From the NCBI GenBank assembly GCA_025351165.1, contig JANXWK010000057.1:1-64000 (forward strand): a stretch of 64,000 nt of DNA, read 5' to 3'. The notes beneath the pieces were generated by a model that was not told the origin of the DNA, made no database searches, and was given only the letters and a program-made list of their open reading frames with translations. Of this stretch, positions 1-8,779 are shown in pieces. The position numbers and the translations under genes were made by a program. Position 1 is the first letter of the stretch. Each line of letters opens with the position of its first letter. The stretch comes from Hyphomicrobiales bacterium. Its GTDB lineage: Bacteria; Pseudomonadota; Alphaproteobacteria; Rhizobiales; Beijerinckiaceae.

Positions 1-1
1 G

Positions 2-895
2 TTAAACGCGCAAAATGGTGAAGCTATAGCTCAATACAATCTTGGTGTAATTTACGCTGAAGGAGAAGGTGTTGAACAAAATTATTCTGAAGCTTTAAAA
101 TGGTTTCGTAAAGCTACAGAGACTGACATTCCACAAGCGCAGCATAACCTTGGTTTAATGTATGAAGATGGTAAAGGAGTAACACAAGATTTTGCTGAAT
201 CTTTAAAATGGTATCATAAAGCTGCAAAACAAGGTTATTCCAATGCACAGCTTAATCTCGGTGTTATGTACGCAAAAGAAAAAGGCGTTAACCAAGATTA
301 TGCTGAGGCTTTAAAATGGTATCGTAAAGCCGCTGAACAAGGTGTTTCTCAAGCTCAATATAATGTTGGCTTCATGTACGACATTGGACAAAGCATTAAT
401 CAAGATTATGTTGAAGCTAAAATATGGTATACTGAAGCAGCAGATCAAGGACATGCCGAAGCACAAAACAACCTTGGTGTAATGTATGAAGATGGTAAGG
501 GAGTAAAACAAGATCATAACGAGGCTTTGAAGTGGTTTCGCAAAGCGGCTGAACAAGGTGTTGCTGGCGCGCAATATAATCTTGGTGTAATGTATGAAGA
601 TGGTAAGGGAGTAAAACAAAATTATGTTGAATCGGTAAAATGGTATCGTGAAGCATCTAATCAAGGTAATTCTCAGGCACAGAGTAATCTAGGCTTAATG
701 TACGCTAAAGGAAATGGGGTCTCAACAAATTATAGTGAAGCCTATTTCTGGTTTACCCTGGCAGATATGCTAGGCAATAAACAAGTTACTTTTAATCTCA
801 ATCAAGCTGCAAGTTTACTCACTGCCAACCAAATCTCCGATGTTCAAAAAAGTGCTAAGGAGTGGAAGCCTGTTGTGACACAGGTTAAGCAATGA
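2..895 (+). CDS. Sel1-like repeat protein, 5' end outside the window
   Basis: The frame is open from the first bases of the window, so this is the C-terminal part (about 297 residues) of a longer protein. At least seven tandem Sel1/TPR-like units of 36 residues are visible, each with the signature AQxNLGxMY followed by GxGVxQxYxEAxKWYRKAA. The last unit is followed by a short non-repeat tail (YFWFTLADMLGNK onward). Sel1 repeats form alpha-solenoid scaffolds for protein binding, and bacterial members often act in the envelope or in signalling; the partner here is unknown. Two neighbouring units share an identical 39-base stretch (473-511 and 581-619, exactly 108 bases apart), which suggests recent repeat duplication or conversion. 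Any signal peptide would lie outside the window. Confidence 0.88.
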   Translation, partial: LNAQNGEAIAQYNLGVIYAEGEGVEQNYSEALKWFRKATETDIPQAQHNLGLMYEDGKGVTQDFAESLKWYHKAAKQGYSNAQLNLGVMYAKEKGVNQDYAEALKWYRKAAEQGVSQAQYNVGFMYDIGQSINQDYVEAKIWYTEAADQGHAEAQNNLGVMYEDGKGVKQDHNEALKWFRKAAEQGVAGAQYNLGVMYEDGKGVKQNYVESVKWYREASNQGNSQAQSNLGLMYAKGNGVSTNYSEAYFWFTLADMLGNKQVTFNLNQAASLLTANQISDVQKSAKEWKPVVTQVKQ

Positions 896-905
896 TAGGT
901 GGTTG

Positions 906-1054
906 CTTCCCTCTCCCTTTGAGGGAGGGGACGTCAGAGAAGCAGACGAGGGGTGTATTTTGAATCAAATACCTGAATTTCACGATCTTTTTAAGTTTAA
1001 GAACCCCTCATCCGATCCTTCGGATCACCTTCTCCCTCAAGGGGAGAAGGGAAG
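906..1054. repeat. Intergenic palindromic repeat element (MITE/RIME-like)
   Basis: Two arms of about 50 bases (906-953 and 1004-1054) are imperfect inverted copies of each other. Both contain a small palindrome of the type ctccctt(t)gagggag and both end in a gaggggt/acccctc block facing the centre. The 50 bases between them are A+T-rich. The G+C-rich character, the nested dyads and the place between two genes fit the small non-coding palindromic repeats common in Rhizobiales genomes. A reading frame crosses it but looks spurious. On RNA the arms could fold into a long hairpin between the Sel1 gene and mfd. Confidence 0.7.
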
Positions 1055-1092
1055 AAAAGAAAAAAAATCAACAATTTGTCAGAGAAACAATA

Positions 1093-4000
1093 ATGTTAAA
1101 AGGGTTTACACGCGCGCTCGAAACAGGGTCTAGCGTTTCTATTGGTGATGTGGCAGATGGTGCAGAAGCACTTGCGCTCGTTGAGGCTGCAAAGCTTAAG
1201 CATCAAGCAGGATCAGATACGCCCGCGCTCATTATCCATGTGGCACGAGACCAGCCGCGCGCAAGCGCAATTGAAAACGCGCTGACGTTTTTTGCGCCTG
1301 AAATTGAGGCTTTGCCTTTTCCCAGCTGGGATTGCCAACCCTATGATCGTGCATCCCCCAACGCCGCTATCATTGCACGGCGCGTGGCAACGCTTGCTCT
1401 TTTAGCCCGTTCTCGCGGTGGTGAGCGTCCACGTGTTGTTGTTACAACTGTCAACGCCTTGCTCCAAAAAACCGCCCCGCTCAACTGGATAAAAAGCCAG
1501 ACACTTGTTGCACAGCCTGGCAACGCAATTGATATGGCGCAGATTGTAGCATTTTTGGAAAATAACGGCTATTTGCGATCTGGTACAGTGAATGAGACAG
1601 GCGAATATGCCGTGCGTGGCGGCATTCTGGATCTTTTTGTGCCAGGCTTGCCATTACCTATCAGACTTGATTTTTTTGGCGATACGTTGGAGACAATTAA
1701 ATACTTTGATCCAGAAACGCAGCGGTCCACCACCAAGCTTAAAAACCTTGAACTCATGCCAATGGGTGAATTTCAGCTCGTAACTGAAACCATTAAACGT
1801 TTTCGCCAATCCTATGTGGCTGCATTTGGTGCGCCAACACGTGACGATGCACTGTACGAAACGATTAGCGAAGGCCGCCGTTTTCCTGGTATGGAACACT
1901 GGATGCCACTGTTTCATGATAAAATGGATACGTTGCTCAGCTTTGCGCCAGATGCAACCTTAATGCTCGACAATCAGGCTGATGAAGTTGCTAACCAACG
2001 TCTTGCCCTCATTCATGATTATTATGATGCACGCAAATCTGCGCTCGAATCAACTATAAAAGGATCACTTGGCAGCGGTGTGCCGTATAAACCGCTCGAC
2101 CCCTCCACGCTCTATGCCACGCAAGCTGAATGGAACGCCATTACAGCCCAAAACTGCGTAAGGCTTAATCCATTTCCACTTCAACAATCGACAAAATTTG
2201 AAATTCCGCTTTCACTTGAAACAAAGCTTGGACAAAATTTTGCCTCTGTTCGGGCAGATGCAAACCAGAATGTGTTTGATGCTGCCATTAAATATATCAA
2301 GGCAGAGCAGGGTGCAGGTAAACGGGTGCTGATAGCAAGCTGGTCAGAAGGGGCACGGGACAGATTGCTCGGCGTTTTTACCGACCATGGTTTGAAAGAC
2401 ACAAAATCTGTTGCTTGCCTGAGTGATGCTAAAAAACTATCACGTTTTGATGTTTGCTTTGGTATTTTACCGCTTGAGGCAGGTTTTACCACGCCTGATC
2501 TTACTATTATTGGTGAACAGGATATTCTGGGTGAGCGGCTCTCGCGCCAGCGCAAAGCGCCAAAACGCGCCTCAGATTTCATTGTTGAATCTGGCAGTTT
2601 AAGCGCAAAAGATCTGGTCGTGCATGTTGCCCATGGTATTGCACGGTTCATTGGCCTCAAGGCTATTACAGTCTCGGGTGCGCCGCATGATTGCCTGGAG
2701 CTGCATTATGCAGGTGGCGATAAGCTGTTTTTGCCCGTTGAAAACATTGAGCTTTTAAGCCGCTATGGCTCTGAGGATACAGAGGCCGCGTTGGATAAAC
2801 TAGGCGGGGCAGGTTGGCAAAACCGTAAAGCCAAGCTTAAAAAACGCATCCGTGACATGGCGCGTCAGCTCATTAAAATTGCCGCTGCCCGTTTGCTGCA
2901 AAAGGCCCCGCGCTTTGAAGTGGCTGATAATATTTACGATGAATTTGTTGCACGTTTTCCCTATGACGAGACGCAGGATCAGCAAAGCGCAATAGATGCA
3001 ATTATTACCGACATGAATTCTGGCCGCCCAATGGACAGGTTAGTGTGCGGCGATGTGGGTTTTGGCAAAACTGAGGTTGCTTTGCGGGCAGCGTTTGTTG
3101 CTGCAATGTCTGGCAAGCAGGTGGCTGTTGTTGTACCAACAACTTTGCTGGCAAGGCAGCATTTTAGAACATTTGCTGAGCGTTTCAAGGGCCTGCCGCT
3201 TAATCTGGCACAGGCCTCCCGCATGGTAACAGCGGCAGAGTTGAAAAAAACCAAGGAAGGCTTGGCCGCAGGTCAAGTTGATATTGTGGTTGGAACGCAT
3301 GCGCTGTTAGGTAAAACCATCAATTTTAAAGATTTAGGCCTGCTGATCATAGATGAAGAACAGCATTTTGGTGTAGGCCACAAGGAACGCCTCAAAGAAC
3401 TTCGTTCCGATGTGCACGTGCTGACGCTTTCTGCGACCCCAATTCCGCGCACATTGCAGCTTGCATTAACAGGTGTGCGCGAACTTTCACTCATCACAAC
3501 ACCACCAGTGGATCGTTTGGCTGTACGCAGTTTTGTAACACCATTTGATCCGCTTATTATTAGGGAAGCTTTGCTGCGCGAGCGCTACAGAGGCGGGCAG
3601 AGCTTTTATGTTTGCCCGCGTGTGGATGATATTAAAGAGGTTAAAAGCTTTTTAGAGACACAAGTTCCTGAAGTTAAAGTGTGTATAGGTCACGGGCAAA
3701 TGCCAGCCTCTGAGCTGGAAGACATTATGAGTCAGTTTTATGATGGGCGGTTTGATGTGCTGCTTTCCACCACAATTGTGGAATCAGGGCTGGATATTCC
3801 TCGCGCCAACACTCTTATAGTGCATCGTGCTGATATGTTTGGGCTATCGCAGCTCTATCAATTACGGGGCAGGGTAGGGCGTGCCAAAACCCGTGCCTAC
3901 GCGTTGTTTACATTGCCTGTTAAAAAGCCAATTACGGCAACGGCTGAGCGTCGTTTGAAGGTCCTTCAATCGTTGGATACGCTTGGCGCAGGCTTTCAGC

Positions 4001-4614
4001 TTGCAAGCCATGACCTTGACATTCGTGGCTCTGGCAATTTGTTGGGTGATGAGCAATCAGGCCATATCAAGGAAGTAGGCTTTGAACTCTATCAGCAAAT
4101 GCTCAAAGAAGCTGTGGAGGCTTTGAAAAATGGCGTGGAAACGGAAGTTGAAGAACAATGGTCACCTACCATAGCCATTGGTACGTCAGTCCTCATTCCA
4201 GAAAGCTACATTGCTGATCTGGATTTGCGGATGAACCTGTATCGCAGGCTTTCGCATCTTGAAAATGATGAGGAAATTGGCAGCTTTGCAGCTGAAATGG
4301 TCGACCGCTTTGGGCCATTGCCAGAAGAATGCGACCAGCTTTTCAAGATTGTTGCCATTAAGATTCTGTGCCGACGCGCCAACATTGAAAAAGTTGAAGC
4401 AGGGCCAAAAGGCATTGTTGTAGCCTTCCGCGACAATGCTTTTGCCAACCCAACTGGCTTGGTAAAATATGTGCAGGACAAGGGCAGTGCAGTAAAAGTG
4501 CGCCCAGATATGAAAATTGTGTTTCAGGGTGATTTTAGCAAAACAGCGGTACGTCTTGAGAGCACAAGACGCATGTTGTTTGAACTGGTGCGCGTGGCGG
4601 AGAAGGGGCGGTAA
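1093..4614 (+). CDS. mfd: Transcription-repair coupling factor Mfd
   Basis: Mfd is an ATP-driven DNA translocase that removes RNA polymerase stalled at lesions and recruits UvrA for strand-specific repair. The protein has 1173 residues, normal for the family. The N-terminal UvrB-like module is visible (RLDFFGDTLETIKYFDP, about residues 195-215). The RNA polymerase-interacting domain lies near 500-590 (VHVAHGIARFIGLKAI). The RecG-like motor carries Walker A GDVGFGKTE (about 653), a DEEQ box (about 753), LSATPIPRTLQL and the RGRVGR motif VI. The C-terminal TRCF domain follows (SYIADLDLRMNLYRRL). The ATG at 1093 is the first plausible start; its ribosome binding site is weak. It stands alone between the repeat element and tRNA-Asn. 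Confidence 0.98.
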   Translation: MLKGFTRALETGSSVSIGDVADGAEALALVEAAKLKHQAGSDTPALIIHVARDQPRASAIENALTFFAPEIEALPFPSWDCQPYDRASPNAAIIARRVATLALLARSRGGERPRVVVTTVNALLQKTAPLNWIKSQTLVAQPGNAIDMAQIVAFLENNGYLRSGTVNETGEYAVRGGILDLFVPGLPLPIRLDFFGDTLETIKYFDPETQRSTTKLKNLELMPMGEFQLVTETIKRFRQSYVAAFGAPTRDDALYETISEGRRFPGMEHWMPLFHDKMDTLLSFAPDATLMLDNQADEVANQRLALIHDYYDARKSALESTIKGSLGSGVPYKPLDPSTLYATQAEWNAITAQNCVRLNPFPLQQSTKFEIPLSLETKLGQNFASVRADANQNVFDAAIKYIKAEQGAGKRVLIASWSEGARDRLLGVFTDHGLKDTKSVACLSDAKKLSRFDVCFGILPLEAGFTTPDLTIIGEQDILGERLSRQRKAPKRASDFIVESGSLSAKDLVVHVAHGIARFIGLKAITVSGAPHDCLELHYAGGDKLFLPVENIELLSRYGSEDTEAALDKLGGAGWQNRKAKLKKRIRDMARQLIKIAAARLLQKAPRFEVADNIYDEFVARFPYDETQDQQSAIDAIITDMNSGRPMDRLVCGDVGFGKTEVALRAAFVAAMSGKQVAVVVPTTLLARQHFRTFAERFKGLPLNLAQASRMVTAAELKKTKEGLAAGQVDIVVGTHALLGKTINFKDLGLLIIDEEQHFGVGHKERLKELRSDVHVLTLSATPIPRTLQLALTGVRELSLITTPPVDRLAVRSFVTPFDPLIIREALLRERYRGGQSFYVCPRVDDIKEVKSFLETQVPEVKVCIGHGQMPASELEDIMSQFYDGRFDVLLSTTIVESGLDIPRANTLIVHRADMFGLSQLYQLRGRVGRAKTRAYALFTLPVKKPITATAERRLKVLQSLDTLGAGFQLASHDLDIRGSGNLLGDEQSGHIKEVGFELYQQMLKEAVEALKNGVETEVEEQWSPTIAIGTSVLIPESYIADLDLRMNLYRRLSHLENDEEIGSFAAEMVDRFGPLPEECDQLFKIVAIKILCRRANIEKVEAGPKGIVVAFRDNAFANPTGLVKYVQDKGSAVKVRPDMKIVFQGDFSKTAVRLESTRRMLFELVRVAEKGR

Positions 4615-4744
4615 AGCTAATGTTTCTACTTTTCAACAAATTGAAACCATGTTCTGTAAAAATAATATTTTTATTAAGGCAGGAGTGTTTTTATCGTTAC
4701 AAACTCTTGCAACTCACGCAAACACTGCTATACCCAGCCCATGG

Positions 4745-4819
4745 TCCGCGGTAGCTCAGTGGTAGAGCAGACGACTGTTAATCGTCTGGTCGCAGGTTCG
4801 AACCCTGCCCGCGGAGCCA
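4745..4819 (+). tRNA. tRNA-Asn(GTT)
   Basis: A complete 75-base cloverleaf can be drawn. The acceptor stem tccgcgg pairs with ccgcgga, the D stem gctc with gagc, the anticodon stem gacga with tcgtc, and the T stem gcagg with cctgc around the loop ttcgaac. The anticodon loop ctgttaa places GTT at 4777-4779, so the tRNA is for asparagine. The discriminator base is G and the 3' CCA is encoded. Confidence 0.98.
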
Positions 4820-4823
4820 GTAC

Positions 4824-4899
4824 TGCCAGACACCCATACATCAATGTTTTGCTTCAAAAACAAAAATGCTAAGACTATTTGCCAGTGTTAGTCTGGCAA
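4824..4899 (+). other. Alternative stem-loops downstream of tRNA-Asn
   Basis: Two mutually exclusive pairings are visible. The segment ttgccag (4879-4885) pairs with ctggcaa (4893-4899) around a 7-base loop. Alternatively tgccagac (4824-4831) pairs with gtctggca (4891-4898). No T-run follows, so this is not a standard terminator. The rest of the gap to 5147 is A+T-rich and holds no gene I can support. Confidence 0.35.
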
Positions 4900-5048
4900 A
4901 GCGGTAATTCAATCTTCAAGATTTCAGAATGCCCATTTGAAGATAAAGTCATACATTATAGTATAGTTTTTGTTTTTAAGTTGAGCGCTTTACTTTGGTC
5001 TCTGTAAGGTAACGCTGTGTATAATACATCACAAGCTTTTCTGATTAA

Positions 5049-5073
5049 GGAACAAACTTGATGATTGCAGGTT
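5049..5073 (+). promoter_or_regulatory. Possible EcfG (general stress sigma factor) promoter
   Basis: GGAAC (5049-5053) is followed after 16 bases by GGTT (5070-5073). The alphaproteobacterial EcfG consensus is GGAAC-N16/17-CGTT, so eight of nine specified bases match at an allowed spacing. It lies 75 bases before the SDR gene. SDR-type oxidoreductases and alcohol dehydrogenases often appear in EcfG regulons, which makes the site plausible; use of the site is inference. Confidence 0.45.
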
Positions 5074-5147
5074 GCCACATGACCTGAGATTTATGTCTGG
5101 CGTTTGGTATTCGGATTTTAAATTCTCTTTTTTAAGGGAAGCAATCC

Positions 5148-6155
5148 ATGGATATAGTTTTAAAGCCGCTATCAAAACAGGTTATGGTCATTACTGGCGC
5201 CTCAAGTGGCATTGGGCTTGCAACTGCCATAATGGCTGCAAAAGCTGGCGTAAAACTTGTTCTTACAGCAAGAAATGAAAAAGCCCTTCGTGAGATTGCT
5301 GATAATCTCAAACAAAAAGGTACAGAAGTTGAAATATTAGCAGTTGATATTGGCTTGGAACAGGATGTTCAAAAGATTGCAGATGCAGCAATTAAAAGAT
5401 TTGGGCGCATAGATACATGGGTTAATAATGCAGGTGTCGACATATGGGGTAGGCTGGAAGAGGTAAGTGATGAGGACAACCAGCGTTTGTTCAAAACAAA
5501 TTTTTGGGGCACCGTATATGGCTCTAAAACTGCGGTTTCTCATCTGAAAAAAACGGGTGGCGCGCTCATTAATGTTGGAAGTGTTGCTTCTGATCGTGGA
5601 TTTCCTCTTCAAGGCATGTATTGTGCAAGTAAGCATGCAGTTAAATCTTTTACTGAGACTCTAAGAAGTGAATTACAGGAACAAGGCATTCCTGTTAGTG
5701 TAACACTTATAAAACCAGCTTCCATTGGCACGCCCCTTGCAAAACAATGTAAAAATTATTTGGAATTTGAGCCTAAACTCCCATCACCCGTATATGCACC
5801 AGAAGAAGTTGCTACATCAATTCTTTATGCAGCCGTAAATCCTGTAAGGGATATATACGTAGGATTTGCTGGTAAAATTATTAGTACTTTAGGTCGTTTT
5901 TTCCCATCAATTACTGATTTTATTGCTGTAAAGTTATTATTTTCGGCACAAAAACGCGATATGCCAGCACGTAGACGCGTTGATAATCTTTACACAGCTG
6001 GCCCAAGAGGCGGTTTGGTAAGTGAAGACGCAGAAAACCGTATTATACGGTCAAGTTTTTATACGCGTATGGTTTTAAGCCCCTTTGAGTCCTTGGCGAC
6101 TTTAGGAATAATCAGCTTTTTAGGTTACGCGGCCTTTGCAAAGCTAAAAAAATAA
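5148..6155 (+). CDS. Short-chain dehydrogenase/reductase with C-terminal hydrophobic tail
   Basis: This is a classical SDR oxidoreductase of 335 residues. The cofactor motif TGASSGIG is at residues 16-23, NNAG at 93-96, and the catalytic Ser145, Tyr158 and Lys162 lie in INVGS and YCASK with the usual spacing. After the roughly 250-residue SDR core comes an extension ending in a hydrophobic stretch (about 312-331, LATLGIISFLGYAAFAKLKK) that looks like a membrane anchor. The substrate cannot be told. The start ATG at 5148 has an AAGGGA ribosome binding site. The zinc alcohol dehydrogenase follows 57 bases downstream, so the two probably share a transcript, possibly driven by the EcfG-like site upstream. 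Confidence 0.9.
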   Translation: MDIVLKPLSKQVMVITGASSGIGLATAIMAAKAGVKLVLTARNEKALREIADNLKQKGTEVEILAVDIGLEQDVQKIADAAIKRFGRIDTWVNNAGVDIWGRLEEVSDEDNQRLFKTNFWGTVYGSKTAVSHLKKTGGALINVGSVASDRGFPLQGMYCASKHAVKSFTETLRSELQEQGIPVSVTLIKPASIGTPLAKQCKNYLEFEPKLPSPVYAPEEVATSILYAAVNPVRDIYVGFAGKIISTLGRFFPSITDFIAVKLLFSAQKRDMPARRRVDNLYTAGPRGGLVSEDAENRIIRSSFYTRMVLSPFESLATLGIISFLGYAAFAKLKK

Positions 6156-6212
6156 ACAGATAAAAATTGTGGTTCAAGAATCAAATTAGACTTCATCATA
6201 AGGATATTGATT

Positions 6213-7382
6213 ATGAAAGCTCTATGTTGGCATAAAAAAGGTGATATACGATGCGATACTGTTCCAGATCCAAAGATTGAGCATCCCCGTGATGCTATTA
6301 TAAAAGTAACTGCATGTGCCATTTGTGGTTCAGACTTACATCTTTTTAATGGTGTAATCCCCAGCATGGAATCGGGTGATATTGTTGGTCATGAAACCAT
6401 GGGAGAGGTTGTAGAGGTTGGGCCAGAGTGCAAAAATTTAAAAATTGGAGACAGAGTTGTCGTGCCTTTCACAATCTCATGCGGAGAGTGTTTTTTCTGT
6501 CAAAAAGGTCTGTATTCAGGGTGTGAAAGATCCAATCCAAATGCAAAAATGGCTGAGAAATTATGGGGACATTCGCCAGCTGGATTATTTGGATACTCAC
6601 ATTTGCTAGGTGGATATTCTGGGGGGCAAGCAGAATACATGCGCGTTCCTTATGCAGATTTTGGACCTATAAAAGTGCCTAAACACTTAACAGATGAGCA
6701 GGTTCTGTTTTTATCAGACATTTTTCCAACTGGATTTATGGCAGCAGATTTTTGCAATATTCAAAAAGGGGACACAATTGCCATATGGGGATGTGGGCCT
6801 GTAGGCCAGTTTGCCATTCGCTCCGCTTTTATGCTGGGAGCGGAGAGGGTCATCGCCATAGATACAGTGCAGGAAAGGCTTGATCTGGCTAAATCCGCTG
6901 GTGCTGTGACGCTCAATTTTAGAAATGATGATATTTATGAAAGTCTTCAGGAGTTAACAAACGGTCGTGGGCCTGATGCCTGCATTGATGCTGTTGGCAC
7001 AGAAGCTGATTCTATGGCAAGTTTTGATTCTGTTCTGGATCGTGTAAAACAGGTTGCGTATCTTGGCACAGACCGACCGCATGTTTTGAGACAGGCTATA
7101 ACAAATTGTCGTAATGGTGGTGTGGTTTCTATTGTTGGTGTATATGGTGGTTTACTTGATAATATTCCCATGGGATCAGCAGTCAATCGTGGACTCACAC
7201 TTAAAATGTCTCAGACTCCAGTTCAAAAATATTTGAAGCCACTTTTAAAACGAATAGAGGAAGGCGAAATTGACCCCTCATTTGTTATCACCCATCGTGG
7301 TTCCCTTGAGGATGCGCCAGATTTATATAAATTGTTCAACGAAAAACACGATGGATGTGTAAAAGTAGTTTTAAGGCCCTAA
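6213..7382 (+). CDS. Zinc-dependent alcohol dehydrogenase (formaldehyde-dehydrogenase-like)
   Basis: This is a medium-chain dehydrogenase of 389 residues. Catalytic zinc ligands are seen in CAICGSD and GHE near the N-terminus. The four structural-zinc cysteines lie in [10 protein letters not shown] plus a later Cys. The Rossmann motif is WGCGPVGQ. The insert [16 protein letters not shown] is typical of the FDH-like branch, which includes glutathione-dependent and dismutating formaldehyde dehydrogenases and unassigned alcohol dehydrogenases; the substrate here is unknown. The open frame reaches a TTG at 6207, but the ATG at 6213 is preferred because AAGGA (6200-6204) sits 8 bases before it. 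The 3' end overlaps that of rimO by 4 bases. Confidence 0.92.
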   Translation: MKALCWHKKGDIRCDTVPDPKIEHPRDAIIKVTACAICGSDLHLFNGVIPSMESGDIVGHETMGEVVEVGPECKNLKIGDRVVVPFTISCGECFFCQKGLYSGCERSNPNAKMAEKLWGHSPAGLFGYSHLLGGYSGGQAEYMRVPYADFGPIKVPKHLTDEQVLFLSDIFPTGFMAADFCNIQKGDTIAIWGCGPVGQFAIRSAFMLGAERVIAIDTVQERLDLAKSAGAVTLNFRNDDIYESLQELTNGRGPDACIDAVGTEADSMASFDSVLDRVKQVAYLGTDRPHVLRQAITNCRNGGVVSIVGVYGGLLDNIPMGSAVNRGLTLKMSQTPVQKYLKPLLKRIEEGEIDPSFVITHRGSLEDAPDLYKLFNEKHDGCVKVVLRP

Positions 7383-8728
7383 ACGACCATGCCATTTAGG
7401 TCGTATTTATCAGATGACGTGATTTTTGCAGTCACAATATCACCAACCCTGAGTGGACGCTTTGAACTAACAAATACATTACCATCTATTTCAGGTGCAT
7501 CCCACTTTGTGCGACCCTTGGCAACGGCAGATCCCTCCGAACCTTTAAGTCCGATTTGATCAATAATGACTTGCAGGCGTTTTCCTATGCGTGCTTTTAA
7601 AACCCGTGCAGAAACAGCCTGTTGACGCTCCATCAGCCGATTATAGCGATGTTGCTTAACATCCTCGCTCACAAGCTCAAGCCCTAAATCATTAGCAGGT
7701 GCACCACGAACTGGTTCATATTTAAAGCATCCAACACGTTCCAACTTTGCTTCGTCCAGCCAATCCAGTAAAATTTGAAAGTCATCCTCGGTTTCACCAG
7801 GAAAGCCAACAATAAAGGTGGACCGAATACCAAGATCAGGACAGATGTTGCGCCATTTATGAATGCGCTCCAGTGTTTTTTCAATGTGAGCTGGGCGTTT
7901 CATGGATTTTAAAACACTTGGACTGGCATGCTGAAAAGGAATATCCAGATATGGGAGTACAGTTCCTTCAGCCATCAACTCAATAACCTGATCAACATGG
8001 GGGTAGGGGTATACATAATGTAACCGTGTCCATGCACCAAGAGATCCAAGTTCTTTTGCAAGGTCGTAAAACTTGGCACGAACAGAGCGATCCTGCCAAA
8101 GGCTCTCTGCATATTTAATATCTACACCATAGGCGCTTGTGTCTTGAGAAATAACAAGCAACTCTTTAACACCAGATTTTACCAGTTTTTCTGCTTCACG
8201 CAAAACATCTGAAGCAGATCGACTGACAAGATCTCCACGAAGTTTAGGAATAATACAAAAGGAGCAGCGATTATTGCAGCCCTCAGAAATTTTTAAATAT
8301 GCATAATGGCGTGGTGTAAGTTTAATGCCTTGCTCAGGCACAAGATCAAGAAACGGATCATGTTTTGGCGGTGCAGCCAAATGCACTGCATTCATAACGC
8401 TTTCATAGGCCTGTGGGCCAGTAATAGCTAGAACATTGGGATAGTCACGCATAATCTGTTCGGGTTCCGCGCCCATACAGCCAGTGACGATAACTCTGCC
8501 ATTCTCTTTCATGGCCGTACCAATAGCCTCTAGAGACTCTGCCTTGGCGCTATCAAGAAAGCCACACGTATTTACAATAACAAGGTCAGCACCATCATGT
8601 GTGCGGGAAAGCTCATAGCCCTCAGCCCGAAGCTTGGTAATAATTCTTTCACTGTCCACCAATGCTTTTGGACATCCAAGGGAAACGAAACTGATTTTTG
8701 GAGCTGGATTTTCTGATATGACTGTCAT
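7379..8728 (-). CDS. rimO: Ribosomal protein uS12 (Asp89) methylthiotransferase RimO
   Basis: RimO is a radical-SAM enzyme with two iron-sulfur clusters that adds a methylthio group to a conserved aspartate of ribosomal protein S12. The order is an N-terminal methylthiotransferase domain ([18 protein letters not shown], with further Cys in NTCGF and TGCMG), the radical-SAM motif CNNRCSFC, and a C-terminal TRAM domain. The frame is open back to a TTG at 8764. I chose the ATG at 8728 because the conserved protein begins just after it; no strong ribosome binding site decides the matter. Its substrate gene rpsL lies about 2.6 kb away, and the target Asp89 is present there. Confidence 0.96.
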   Translation of the reverse strand: MTVISENPAPKISFVSLGCPKALVDSERIITKLRAEGYELSRTHDGADLVIVNTCGFLDSAKAESLEAIGTAMKENGRVIVTGCMGAEPEQIMRDYPNVLAITGPQAYESVMNAVHLAAPPKHDPFLDLVPEQGIKLTPRHYAYLKISEGCNNRCSFCIIPKLRGDLVSRSASDVLREAEKLVKSGVKELLVISQDTSAYGVDIKYAESLWQDRSVRAKFYDLAKELGSLGAWTRLHYVYPYPHVDQVIELMAEGTVLPYLDIPFQHASPSVLKSMKRPAHIEKTLERIHKWRNICPDLGIRSTFIVGFPGETEDDFQILLDWLDEAKLERVGCFKYEPVRGAPANDLGLELVSEDVKQHRYNRLMERQQAVSARVLKARIGKRLQVIIDQIGLKGSEGSAVAKGRTKWDAPEIDGNVFVSSKRPLRVGDIVTAKITSSDKYDLNGMVV

Positions 8729-8779
8729 GCTACATGCGATGCCACGAGTTGAAGACTTCGACAATATGATTCTTTACGG

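Noticed and set aside
903-1133. Open frame of 76 codons between the Sel1 gene and mfd
   Set aside because: It lies across the palindromic repeat element, has a low-complexity peptide and runs into mfd; no ribosome binding site.
4745-4819. tRNA-Asn as a mobile-element attachment site
   Set aside because: No integrase gene and no repeat of the tRNA 3' end nearby; the flanking genes look chromosomal.
5020-5025. TATAAT as a sigma-70 promoter for the SDR gene
   Set aside because: No acceptable -35 hexamer lies 16-18 bases upstream; the EcfG-like site fits better, though neither is proven.
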